Below, in pieces: positions 12,082-22,649 of a DNA stretch of 64,000 nt. The stretch comes from Camellia lanceoleosa. Lineage: Eukaryota; Streptophyta; Magnoliopsida; Ericales; Theaceae. The first letter of the stretch is position 1. Every line of letters starts with the position of its first letter. The position numbers and the translations under genes were made by a program. The notes below the pieces were generated by a model. It saw nothing but the letters and a program-made list of their open reading frames with translations, ran no database searches and was not told where the DNA came from. Location: assembly GCA_025200525.1 (NCBI GenBank), contig CM045760.1:44225932-44289931 (forward strand), read 5' to 3'.

Positions 12082-12324
12082 TGAACAATAGTTGGTAGAG
12101 AAAGAGAGAGAGGGTGAGAGAGAGAGTGAGAGAGAATAAATTGAGTGTATTGATGTATTGAATGTATGTTCACAATGTTTCAGATGACTCTTCTTTATAG
12201 AGAAGAGAGTTGGTACAAAGGGGCCAAAAGGAGCCGAAAGAAGAAACCGGAAAGCATGTCCTAAGGAAACAATATTATTAAAGCTAGTTGATATTTTACA
12301 GCTAATATATACAATCCACTAATA
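12082..12324 (-). repeat. Copia 5' LTR
   Basis: A 243-bp LTR that contains a TATA-like CTATAAAG on the minus strand near 12192-12199. It matches the 3' LTR except for the segment the latter has lost. The outermost base pair differs from the 3' LTR (TATTAG against TGTTAG), so it has decayed from TG. Confidence 0.9.
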
Positions 12325-12345
12325 CTTAAAAATACCTAGCTTCCC

Positions 12346-12413
<68 letters not shown>
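12346..12413. repeat. (TAA)n microsatellite
   Basis: About 22 tandem TAA/AAT units directly beside the copia element. Confidence 0.97.
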
Positions 12414-12415
<2 letters not shown>

Positions 12416-12978
12416 TACAAAAAAATCTTAAAATTTGAGTCTTATAATGAAATAAAATTTTAATTTTATCAATTTAAATCTTAATGTTTTGATTTATTTT
12501 TAATCTAAATCATCTATCTATTTTTGTTAAGTAAAATTGGCGAAAAAGTAATATTTTAGTCATTAAAATCAATGTAAGTGTATCAAAAATGTATAAAAGT
12601 TGTCTAAAATGTTCTTTTTCATTTAGTTTAATGACTAAAATATTAATTTTTTTATCAGTTTTATTTAATAAAAATAGACAAATAATTTAGATTGCAAACA
12701 ATCAAATATTAAGATTTAAATTAATAAAATTAAAATTTGAGATTTATCTTATTATAAAAATCAAATTTGGAGATTTTTTTTTATTTACAAATTTCTCAAA
12801 AAAGAAAAGTTATTGATGTCCAATTGATAAAATCAGTAAGACACAATCCTGTCCAAAAAACAGAAGATTTTTTTCAATTGGCTTAACTGGATCATATTGT
12901 TGGGTTTCAGTAAATCTACCATGGGTTTCAACTCAATAATCTAAATAATTCATTTTATATGATTTTTCAATAAGATAA
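12414..12978. other. AT-rich spacer
   Basis: No gene seen. It contains loose palindromic AT-rich words (for example around 12520-12540 and 12640-12680, both reading like TTTTATT-TAATAAAAATAGA) that may be remains of a small inverted-repeat element. Confidence 0.4.
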
Positions 12979-13552
12979 TGTTACGTCCCCAAAATATTAC
13001 AATCAAACCAATCCTTAATGCCAAGGGATAATAGAGATAATATGTTTTCATTCATTAGAGTTCGTATTACAAAGGATAACACATGCAGTATACATTCATA
13101 AATGTTCATCCTGAATCTATGGCATGTAATACCAGTTATTGATCAACAAAATAAATGCTTTGCGGGCTTACGTATTTCCAAGACATTGCTTGGTTACAAC
13201 AAAAGAGAGAGTCATAAGTTTTGTAGACATAAAGCCCTAGGTTTGTACAAACATTATAGTACAAAGTTGTCATGTCCCCAAAATATTACAGTCAAACCAA
13301 TCCTTAATGCCAAGGGATAATAGAGATAATATGCTTTCATTCATCAAAGTTCGTATTAAAAAGGATAACACATGTAATATACATTCATAAATGTTCATCC
13401 TGAATCTATAGGATGTAATACCAGTTATCGATCAACAAAATAAATGCCTTGTGAGCTTACATCTTTCTAAGACATCGCTTGGTTACAACAAAAGAGAATC
13501 ATAAGTTTTGTACACATAAAGCCCTAGGCTTGTACGAACATTAAATACAAAA
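12979..13552. repeat. 289-bp tandem duplication
   Basis: Two copies, 12979-13267 and 13268-13552, both starting with ACGTCCCCAAAATATTAC or ATGTCCCCAAAATATTAC and differing by scattered point changes and small indels. Confidence 0.93.
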
Positions 13553-14754
13553 TAACAAAAAGAGCCTTCAGCTCCTAGGTTCTCCCAAGCTACGTTCATG
13601 GAAGAAGCATGTCACCAGTATTTGAAATGGTTTCCCAAGTAGGGTGAGTTAAAGCCCAGTAGGAACAATCTAACACAATATATGAGAATTAACGGGATAT
13701 GAGTATGATGCACATTTTCATTGCCCTACAACAATATCTTTATAACTTTTTCCAAAACCATGTTATGCCAAACTCGCATTTCAATTCATTCATTTCTATT
13801 TGCTATTTTACGGAAATTTCATCCGTGGGAGTCGGCATCCATGTATACAAATGGTTTTCGGGACTTTCACTTTGGACACACAGGTCAACTTAGTTCAACG
13901 GAGTCCATCTCCTGTCTTCTCTTCAAAACATGGAGTACATCTCCTTTTTTCTCCTCAATATCATACATATACAATGTATATCATTCAGAATCATATTCAA
14001 TGATAATGGTTAAAGAATTAGTTTCAATTCACCTAATATACATGCAATGTCTACAACAATTATAACTATCCTCCACCGATAGCTCAAAAAAATTATCTCT
14101 AAACAAATATACAATCCCTATAATAGATAAATCATCAAATTTCTATAGGTGAGTGATTAAGCAAATCCAACAACACTATTCATGTATACATTCTCCTAAT
14201 TTCACATTTTTCATACCGATTTCATTATTTATACAAAATAATTATTCAAGATATTTTAGGGCAAGCTTCATATTTTCCTAATATTAACCCAAAGGTCAAA
14301 ATCAATCATTTTGACACAAGATAACCTCATACCCAAACCCCATAATCATTTATACAACTCCCACATAAAAACCCCTATTTTCAAACTTGAACCCAAACCC
14401 TAGGTTTGCTCAAAACACTCCCAAATCTCACCATTTTTATAAACAGCCTATAACCAAGTTAAAACCCATATTAAAGTATAGAGAGTCCTTACCTCAAGTT
14501 TAGAAGAGCAATGGAGCAAGCACGAGACTCCAATGACACCGAAACCAAATTTCAATCGAACCAAAAGTGAAGCTCCCAAAATGCTCTACCCTTTTTCCAA
14601 AGATACTAGGGTAGAGAGATCAACGGATCTAGGAGAAAAAGTAGAGAAAGAGAGAGAGCATTTTAGAGAGAGAGTGTTTTACTTTAGGGTTTTTGGAAGA
14701 AAAGATATGAAAATGTGATGTAAAAAGTCATTTTCGTAATTTGATATACGCATA

Positions 14755-15045
14755 GTCCACTCGAGCACGAGAGTTGATGCTCGAGCGTCAGACACAACAA
14801 GTTGTTTCGCTTGAGCGCAAGAGTGACCCACTCGAGCTCAGAATACACACATCTAATACTTTTGCAGATGACAGACAAACCGCTCGAGCGCAAGAACGGC
14901 CGCTCTAGCGCCCACTTGCTCGAGTGTAGAGAACGCCACTTGAGCGTCGAAAACAGTCGTGCAGCACTTTTGCAGATGTGCAAAGTAGTAAGAGTTTGCA
15001 AATCCTGCTCGAGCGCAAGAAGGGCCGCTCGAACGGAGGGCCAAA
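14755..15045. repeat. GC-rich CTCGAGCGC interspersed repeats
   Basis: About eight occurrences of GCTCGAGCGCAAGA-like words or variants occur in 290 bp. Two larger imperfect copies run from ACTTTTGCAGATG through a CTCGAGCGCAAGAA word to GGCCGCTC (14859-14913 and 14966-15030). Confidence 0.8.
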
Positions 15046-15192
15046 AATCTAGGCAACACAAGGTTTGAAAACCAAACAACCAACCTGTTCCAAACATACT
15101 CAACACGTCCAAATAATCAAATTTAAGGAGGAATAAAGAGAAAGACAATGGACAACATTTAGAAACCACAAACCTAAGTTCGGACTACCACA

Positions 15193-16121
15193 AGTGTTGG
15201 GTCAAAATCAAGATCACTATAGATAATCTATACAAAATTAAATCAACAAATAACGATAGTCACATAATTAAATCATATTTATCTTTTAAAAAATTATTAT
15301 CAAAATCATTTATGCTGTGTATTTTATTAATAACAAATTTCATATATGATCAAATTCGATTTTTTAGATGAATATTTTGTTTAGGAATCAAAAGTTTGGT
15401 ATCTGACAACTTTACGTAAAGTCAAGCTTATCAATTTCTTAGTTGTTTAAACACACGTGTATATATATATATAGATACTAGTTTACACAGGCCAAGCATG
15501 GCACGGCCTATTGTTATAATATGTTTAAGTTTTGTATTTTGATAATTTTTTAAAAATTAAAATATTGTTATATGAAATTTAATACGATAAATAATTAAAT
15601 ATATGATAGAATTATATTGTATGATATGTATATTTTTTGATTTGTTATACACCTAATGATGTCGACTTGAATTCTATTATCATATCATTTTTAGTGAATT
15701 TATGAGTCTTTAATATTTCTTCGGAATTTATATATATATATATATATAAATTATGAGCATTTTTAGTACTCTCTAAAAGTCTTATTCTATCAAACCCATA
15801 GTACGGTGTCATTTCGGTTCATAACCATATGCTTTGTCGTTAATTCACTAATTTTGTGTATTATTATAGATGTGTTGGAAATTCTCATTTTTACTCTAAA
15901 TTAAATTTTGCTCTTATAGCATTGGTAGACCCAAAATATAAGGATTTGACTCAACTAATTTAAGTTCATGACAATTTAAATTAGAGGCTCCATATAAATT
16001 ATAAATGCTTAATTAGTAATTTTGAATCTAAAAATACAATAAAAGTAACATTTAACTAATATTTTGTGGTAGTTGGTTCAAATTTTATTTTGTATTATAA
16101 ATTTATATTTTATTTAATATT
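15193..16121. other. AT-rich intergenic sequence
   Basis: No gene or clear element. AT dinucleotide tracts at about 15460 and 15730. Confidence 0.5.
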
Positions 16122-16483
16122 TTTTATACATTGGTGATTTTTTTTTTTTAATCTAGATTTTGATAAATCATAAAGCAATAAGACTCAATTTATCTTCTTC
16201 TTCTTCTTTTTGTTTTTGTTTCTGTTTTTTTTTTTTTTGTTTTTTGTTTTTTTTTTTTTTTTTTCATGCAAAGATTCTTCATGCCTTGATTTATGTAAAT
16301 AAATTAAGTATATAATTTTTTATACATTGGTGATTCTTTTTTTTTCTTTTTTTTTTTATATCTAGATTTTGATAAATCATAAAGCAATAAGACTCAATTT
16401 ATCTTCTTTTTTTTTTTTTTTTGTTCATGTAAAGATTCTTCATGTCTTGATTTATGTAAATAAATTAAGTATATAATTTTAGT
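16122..16483. repeat. Tandem duplication, about 195 bp, with T-rich tracts
   Basis: Two copies (about 16122-16319 and 16320-16483) share TATACATTGGTGATT, a variable poly-T run, an identical ATCTAGATTTTGATAAATCA block, AGACTCAATTTATCTTC, and AAGATTCTTCATG. They differ mainly in the length of poly-T, which suggests slippage after duplication. Confidence 0.9.
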
Positions 16484-16559
16484 GATTATATATGTGGCAG
16501 CTATTAACAAATAAAAATATTGCAAGTATTTATTATTTTATCTAAACATTTTTTCATTT

Positions 16560-16640
16560 TTCATTTTTTTTAATATAATTATATACAAAGAACCTAATTT
16601 TGTTAGTTCGCCTAGAACCCAAATTATTTTAGGCCGGCCC
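16560..16640 (-). mobile_element. Possible hAT-like terminus
   Basis: Ends GGCCGGCCCTG, i.e. CAGGGCCGGCC on the minus strand, which resembles hAT-type terminal repeats in plants. No matching opposite end or 8-bp duplication was found. Confidence 0.25.
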
Positions 16641-17116
16641 TGTTTGCCACGCCAAGTTTGCGTAAACTTGCTAAGAAAATATTAAGAAAGCGTTTACCGT
16701 TAATATTTATTTCAATTGTAGAAGGTGGGTTCAAGTACATTTATGTAACATTGCTATATCAATTTTACGTAAATTTGTTGGTAGACTTTTAAATAAATGT
16801 AGTTTTATTCATATTAAAACATCATATGTCTCATTTATAATTATTCATTATATACATTAAAATATTCATCACTTTAGTTTACAATTATAAAAATATCATT
16901 ACGACATCAATTTTGTATAAAAATTATATATGTATATTTTTCTTCTGAAGTCTTTTTATGCCCAAATGTATTACAAATGAAGTCTGTAACAAAATAGAAG
17001 TGTATTGGTCAACTCCCATTGCTTTCAAGTTTGTTCAACTACGCAACAAACATCCGCTGAAGTTTTATCAGGGGAGAACTTGTCACGGTAACAATAATCA
17101 ATGGTGTATTCATTAA
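16641..17116. other. AT-rich intergenic sequence
   Basis: No supported feature. Confidence 0.5.
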
Positions 17117-17982
17117 GGGAAATTATACTTTGTATCTCTGCATTTTATATTAAATTTTATTTTAGTTGATACATATGAAATTATAACAATCAATTCTTTG
17201 TATTTTTGGTCAAATCTCACTTTAACTCCTACACATAAAATCGCAACATCGAATTCCTGCACTTTTGATCAAATTTCGCTTTGAGCCCTACACAAGTGCA
17301 ATGTCCTCCTATTACTCAATTATTTAAATCTTTAACAGAATGTGACAAGAATGTGATTACCAAATGGGGGTAAGAGAATAAAATTATCTTTATTTTCCAC
17401 CAATACTCACTTTGTCCAACGTGATAAGTACGTGAAAGTTATATATATAATTGGAACCAAGAGGTAAATAAACCTTTTGAAATAAAAAAGGTAGCTAAGA
17501 AATCGAAGAGAAAAAGATGAATAGATAGAAAACTATGTTATAGTGAAAAATAGAATTTCGTGATTTATACAAAACACTAGTTCATTTTTTTAATTGTTCA
17601 CAATTTATGCTTTGTTTTAGCTTAATACAATCATAATTTGATATACATTTTGGGACAAAGTATGTATTGATAGAAAACGGAGATGATTTTCTTTTTTTAC
17701 CCTCATTTTGTAGTTACATTCTTGTCACATGACTAGATTCTATTAAAAATTTAAACAATGGAGTAACAAAATAGAGACATTGACATTGGTGTAGAGAACA
17801 AAGTGTGATTTGATAATAAAAAAAAAAAAAAAAAAAATGCAAGGGATTGACTCTAACGATTTCATGTGTAGGGACCAAAGTAAAATTTGACTAGAAGTGC
17901 ATGGGTTAACTATCATGATTTTTTATGTAATGGCTAAAGTAAAATTTGATACAAAATGCAGAGATGCAAAAATGTCATTTCT
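17117..17982. mobile_element. Foldback element with about 270-300-bp inverted arms
   Basis: The left arm (17117-about 17384) and right arm (about 17685-17982) are inverted copies. For example, CATCTCTGCATTTTGTATCA-like sequence at the ends and GTGACAAGAATGT inside occur in both. The flanks ATTCATTAA (17108-17116) and ATTCTTGAT (17983-17991) agree at six of nine places, which would suit a Mutator-type 9-bp target duplication. A poly-A run interrupts the right arm at 17818-17837. No transposase inside, so it is non-autonomous. Confidence 0.78.
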
Positions 17983-18383
17983 ATTCTTGATTTGATGATA
18001 ATGCTTATCATATATTATGGGGACTATTTGTTACAATTTAAATGAGTTTATTATAATTTATTTTAATTTAAGAGTACTTTTTAGTGCAACTACTTATGGC
18101 TTATTAAACTTAAATAAGTTGGAAAAAAAAATGATTATGTGGAAGTTAAGAGAGAGATACTTAAATAAGATAAAATTACATTTGAAATTCCTTTTAAATA
18201 TAAGTTATATATGATGGATTAAATATGACTAAATTTGTTTTTTGCTTTCTATATAAAGATTTTTTAAATTTCAAAATTATAGACATAATTTGATGGACCA
18301 ATATTTTGATGCCATGTGTGTTTCTTCAACATTTAAATTTTTAGAAAAATCAAGAAATTTAGATTGATGATTTAAAGCTCATT
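17983..18383. other. AT-rich flank of the LINE
   Basis: No supported gene; one chance ORF at 18017-18214. Confidence 0.5.
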
Positions 18384-18647
18384 TGAGTCTTTGGTCTTTG
18401 GGTGGATGATAAAAAATTATTCGTGAAATTTGCAACTTTTGACAGAAGCAGAGAACAGGGGAAGTTCTTTGCTCAAAAAACAGCCCAGCACCTTCACCCT
18501 AGAAAGGAGGTTAGGAGAGGCTCAGATCATTTCACCAGCAAGAATACATTTGCAGATGTGGTAAGGGGTACTCATGTAATAGCCAGAGACTCCATTACAG
18601 TTAAGGCAGAGGAGTATGGCATTGGATGGCTCTACGACAGTGTCTTA

Positions 18648-18876
18648 GGCCCCGTTTGGGGAGTGGCTAAATTAGCCAATTAGCCAAAAAGTTACATTTT
18701 TAGCCAAAAAGCCAACAACCCATACCAAAAAATCAAAGATTCTCTTTTCTCTCTACTTTTTGCACAGCTTTTCGTAATTAGCCAAAAAGTCATCCCAAAC
18801 ATACAAGTTTTTTTTACCTACTTTTTTAGCCAATTAGCCAAAAAGTTACTAAATTAGCCTGTTCCCAAACGAGGCC
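18648..18876. mobile_element. Tourist-like (PIF/Harbinger) MITE in LINE ORF1
   Basis: The ends are GGCCCCGTTTGGG and, inverted, GGCCTCGTTTGGG. Flanking TTA trinucleotides at 18645-18647 and 18877-18879 give the classic Tourist target duplication. It is 229 bp with no coding capacity and repeated AGCCAAAAAGT words. It splits the ORF1 reading frame, so it inserted after the LINE. Confidence 0.9.
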
Positions 18877-19755
18877 TTAGTCTGCCTTAAAGTCAGCCAT
18901 GTTAACATTAGCTTGAAGTTCGAACTTAATGTTAGAGGCATTGATGGATTTGAAGCCAAAACATGTGACGACCGTGATGTGGTGTTATCCTTCAAGTCCA
19001 AGGAGGAAATGGCAACAAAGATGATGGTCATCAAAGACATTATAGAAGATTGGTGTGAAGTCATCATCCAATGGACGCCTCAGGTTGCTCTGCCACAGGA
19101 GAGAATAGTTTGGATTAGTTGTTATGGCATTCCATTACACTTATGGAATAGGGCCGATCTCGTTAAGATTGGAAGCATTTGGGGTGAAGTAATTGAAGGT
19201 GCTGAATGCATGCCCCAATCTCTTGGGTATGGTAAGATCAGGATCCTCACCAACTGCATGGAGCCTATTAACAAGGTCATCAACCTGGAGGCTAAGCATT
19301 CCTCTCATCCTGTGAGAGTTTTGGAAGTTCAGGTCCCAGAAGCTAAAACAACTAATCAATGCTGCAGTTGTTTGAATCGTTCCGATAAGATGAATGAGCA
19401 TAGAGCTGATGAGGAAGAGGAGGACCATGACTCCAACAGAGTTGGTAAGCCATTGCAGAATTTCTGAGATGAGTCAACTCAACCCAAGGAAGGTGGGTCA
19501 GCCCAGGGTCAGGACAAATTCAAAATTGAAGCCAGTAGAAGATCGGCACATGGGGATGGCAGTGTTATAGAAGCAAAATGGAAGAGTGATACGATCGTTC
19601 CTGAGTCTTGCAGCATAGTAGGCAAGGAGCTTGAGGCAGTGGCAGGTAGTAGTGCATTTAATGCCTTAAAACTGGCTGATCAAGGTAATGATGGGCAAGT
19701 CTTCACGCCTGGTTTTATGAGGAGTTTGAATGGGTCTAGCCTAAATATACCTGGA

Positions 19756-19905
19756 CTGAACTTGGAAGTGGTCCTGGGTCATAATCATTTAAATCATACG
19801 TTGGGTGGGCTGAATGAAGTTCAGAGTGGGCTGAAATTGGGAGTGGACTTGGGCCATAATCATTTAAATCATGAGTTGGGTGGGCTGAATGTAGTCCAAA
19901 GTGGG
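19756..19905 (+). repeat. 75-bp in-frame duplication in LINE ORF1
   Basis: Two adjacent units begin CTGAACTTGGAAGTGG (19756) and CTGAAATTGGGAGTGG (19831). Each gives 25 residues around LGHNHLNH and LGGLN. Confidence 0.88.
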
Positions 19906-20423
19906 CCTGAGCTGTGTGATGCTCATGTGAATATAGGAGTTGTTGATACTGGGCTTGGGTTTAGAGAATCTAGTGTTTCTTAGTCAATAGGGGAACACAC
20001 ACAGCACAGAGCCATAGCTGAGAAAAGAAAAGGTAAGGCAAAAGCAAAAGGGAAAGAGAAGATAAGCTACCTTTGGCCGAAAAAGGGCTTTTTGGGTCTG
20101 GAAAAAAGGGTGGGTTCCAAGGGTGCATCGTCCAGCAAATCAGTTCCAAAGAGTTCATTGCTTAGAGGATCTATAGCTTAAGCCTCACTGTTAGCATCCT
20201 ATGGCAGTGAAGGAGATGGGGACAGAAGAATTTTGGATGAGGCACAAGCTTGCTTGCAGATGGGTAAAGTGTTGGGAGTAGAAATGAATGGTCAGGAAGC
20301 TGAAGTTCTGAAGAAGATTGTGGACCTTGAAGTTAAAGACATAGGTTGGATGGTCAGTGAGGAGGGTGCAGCAGCCGGATAGGCACGCATTCTAGGAACT
20401 CAAAGGTGTTTTTTATATATTCC

Positions 20424-20944
20424 ATGAAGATCCTATCTTGGAACATTAGAGGAATAGGCCGGCTGGAAAAGAAGGGGAAAATTCGAAAAATTCTAAAGGC
20501 TAGAAATGTTGATGTAGCATTTCTTCAAGAAACCAAAAAATCTGCAGTAGTTGAAAAGGATGTGCGAGCAATGTGGGCAAGAAATAAGATGGAATTTTTG
20601 GCAGTGGATTCTAAAGGCCTTGCTGGGGGACTACTATGCATTTGGGATCTGAAAGGTATTTCAACTTAAGGAATGTTGTGGTAATAGGAGATTTATTTTG
20701 CTCTCAAGTACTCTATTCTCTTCTTTCCATTGTGTTATTCTTAACATTTATGCACCTAATGAAGTCTGTATTAGGGGTAAGCTGTGGGATCACTTGATAA
20801 AGCTCAAGAGAGAGTTTCCTAACCCCTAGTGTTTGTGTGGTGACTTTAATGAAATTAGAAGCATTGGTGAAAGAAAAGGATGCATTAGAAGAGATAAAGG
20901 AATGAGAGAGTTCATTGATTTTATTGACAAATGTGAAGTGCAGG
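20424..20944 (+). pseudogene. LINE ORF2 N-terminal part: endonuclease, first half
   Basis: APE-type endonuclease that nicks target DNA for target-primed reverse transcription. It opens MKILSWNIRGIG (catalytic Asn) with LQETK (catalytic Glu), and further on CGDFNEIRSIGERKG (the Asp/Asn motif) before the solo LTR cuts it. A +1 shift at about 20664 and a TAG near 20829 break the frame. It continues at 26517. Confidence 0.88.
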
Positions 20945-22649
20945 TGTAACATGCCCGCGAGGGACCTCACTACAGTTCGGACTCGATTTTGTCACGGTTC
21001 CCAATCTTGAACCAAAGAGTCCAAATCCGGCAAATCGTTTTGAAGGAAAACAGATTTTTTTGAAAGAAGTGCCAAACATGGACTGCTTTGCCAGATAACA
21101 GAGTCGCCACCTAAATATTTTAAAATGGGAAATTTAGAAAACCCTGACTCGGTGCCGAAAGGCCACGTGTCCATCATCACCAAAGTTGGCTCGGGAACTT
21201 GGGTACGATTAGGGAAGGTCACATTGTGAGCACCCCCTCTCGCCCGGTCAAAGACCGGCCTCTACTAACCATGATATCTGTTTTTGAAAACTTTGTGAGT
21301 TCTTATTCCGGTTATTAGCCTAGGTTACTATGTGATGCGCACAGCATACAAGTATAGACTGAATCGCCTGAATTGGAACTGAACATCTCATGTTTGTTTG
21401 TTTGAAAATGGTTTGATGGTGCTACCCCGCAAGTAGGCTAAGACGCGGATTTGCCACCCTCGGGTGGGCTTAGAAAACATAATTTTGCCACTATCTAGTG
21501 GGCTTAAAACAAACAGTCGATGAATTGTCCCAATTCAGATAACTCAACCTCCACCCACAGGCATTCAAGGCAGTTATAGCACATAAGCAGTTAGCCTCAT
21601 GGTAAGCATGCTATTCATGGCAACACTCACACGCATGCAAGGATGCTAAAGCATAAAACTCACCGAGTACTCCAAGCCAAAACAGAAAACTGGTTAGGAA
21701 TCATGCGTGATCCTACATATACTGAAATGCCTAATGCAACACATGCAAAAATGCAAACTATAGCAGACTCGGCTATTCTAAAGATGGCATGTGGAATGCT
21801 ACAACTATCAAGTATTCAATTTGGAATCCAAATCTGAGACGGTTTGTATGATCTGATGCGCCGAGCCCGGTGCATGCAAACAGATGAATGATGCAAACAT
21901 GCTGTCATACTGTTATGCTAATTGAAATATGCCCTATATCTAACCATCATAAGCGGGTAAATAAAAGGGAAGAAAGAAATGGGGGTTGGAGGACATACAT
22001 CACACTCACACACCCTTATTACAACATTGCCCTCGCGCAGAGGGTCCGAATTAATAATAATACAGTCCGAAAACGAAAGAATAATACAGTCCGAAATAAT
22101 ACAAATTTCTAATTAATTAACAAATTAAACTAAGAAAGTTGTAAACTGGCATGCAAACCAGGGACTGCCTTGCTATGATGAATAGTATATGCTAGACTGC
22201 CTCGGGTGGAAATCCACTAGGATGCCCCAATTAGCCTCTGTTTGCAGTATTTCTCGAAATGCGCGCCGGACTCCGAAAAGTTATTGATCCTCGGTTTTAC
22301 TGTAACAGAGAGCAAGAAAAGGGCATAGCAATGTATTTTCACAAATATATGCATGCCTCGATCCTCGTGCCACCAATCACGCATATCGATGCATGATGGC
22401 CGAGGAGCCAAATTGCACGACTCAATATAGGATGAATGTGCATGAATGCTACAACAAAACCTAACTCCATCATGGGTAATCCGGAGTGTCGATGACTTGG
22501 GAATTGAGATCCATTCCGTCACTCGGAGTACGGAATGTACCTCGTTTCCCGTGCCCGGGCTAACGCCTATCCCGAACACGATGCAATATGCATGGTATGC
22601 ATGAAATGCAGCTAACATGTGATATAGCATGCACAATGCTATGAAAATG

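Larger units (their letters stand above)
7160..12324 (-). mobile_element. Ty1/copia LTR retrotransposon, full length but decayed
   Basis: The element is bounded by LTRs at 7160-7321 (3') and 12082-12324 (5') and flanked by a perfect 5-bp target duplication, CTTAA, at 7155-7159 and 12325-12329. A primer-binding site (TGGTATCAGAGC, initiator Met tRNA type) adjoins the 5' LTR at 12070-12081. The domain order on the minus strand is gag, protease, integrase, RT, RNase H, which defines Ty1/copia. All coding domains carry stops or frameshifts. The short LTRs suggest one of the compact copia lineages, but the lineage is not established. Confidence 0.93.
12979..15192. repeat. Composite repeat block, possible LTR
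   Basis: The block starts TGTTACGTCCCC and could end ACTACCACA at 15192, which would make a TG...CA LTR of 2.2 kb; read on the minus strand it would start TGTGGTAGTCC and end GACGTAACA. I found no target duplication, so the call is tentative. It includes a 289-bp tandem duplication at the left and a GC-rich CTCGAGCGC repeat at the right. No coding domain is seen. The small ORFs at 13102-14065 lie in repeated sequence and are not supported. Confidence 0.4.
18387..20179 (+). pseudogene. LINE ORF1 (DUF4283-type), interrupted by a MITE
   Basis: ORF1 encodes the nucleic-acid-binding protein of the LINE RNP. The first visible residues, VWVDDKKLFVKFA-like, look like the end of an RRM. After the MITE the DUF4283 part continues: IVWISCYGIPLHLWN, KIGSIWGEVI, GKIRILTN, INKVINL (18913-19467). 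The C-terminal part is low complexity and includes a 25-residue duplication at 19756-19905. Stops occur at 19465, 19981 and about 20177. The N-terminus is absent. Confidence 0.82.

Noticed and set aside
15480..16640. A full hAT element ending at CAGGGCCGGCC
   Set aside because: No matching terminal repeat or 8-bp duplication was found on the left, so only the possible terminus is listed.
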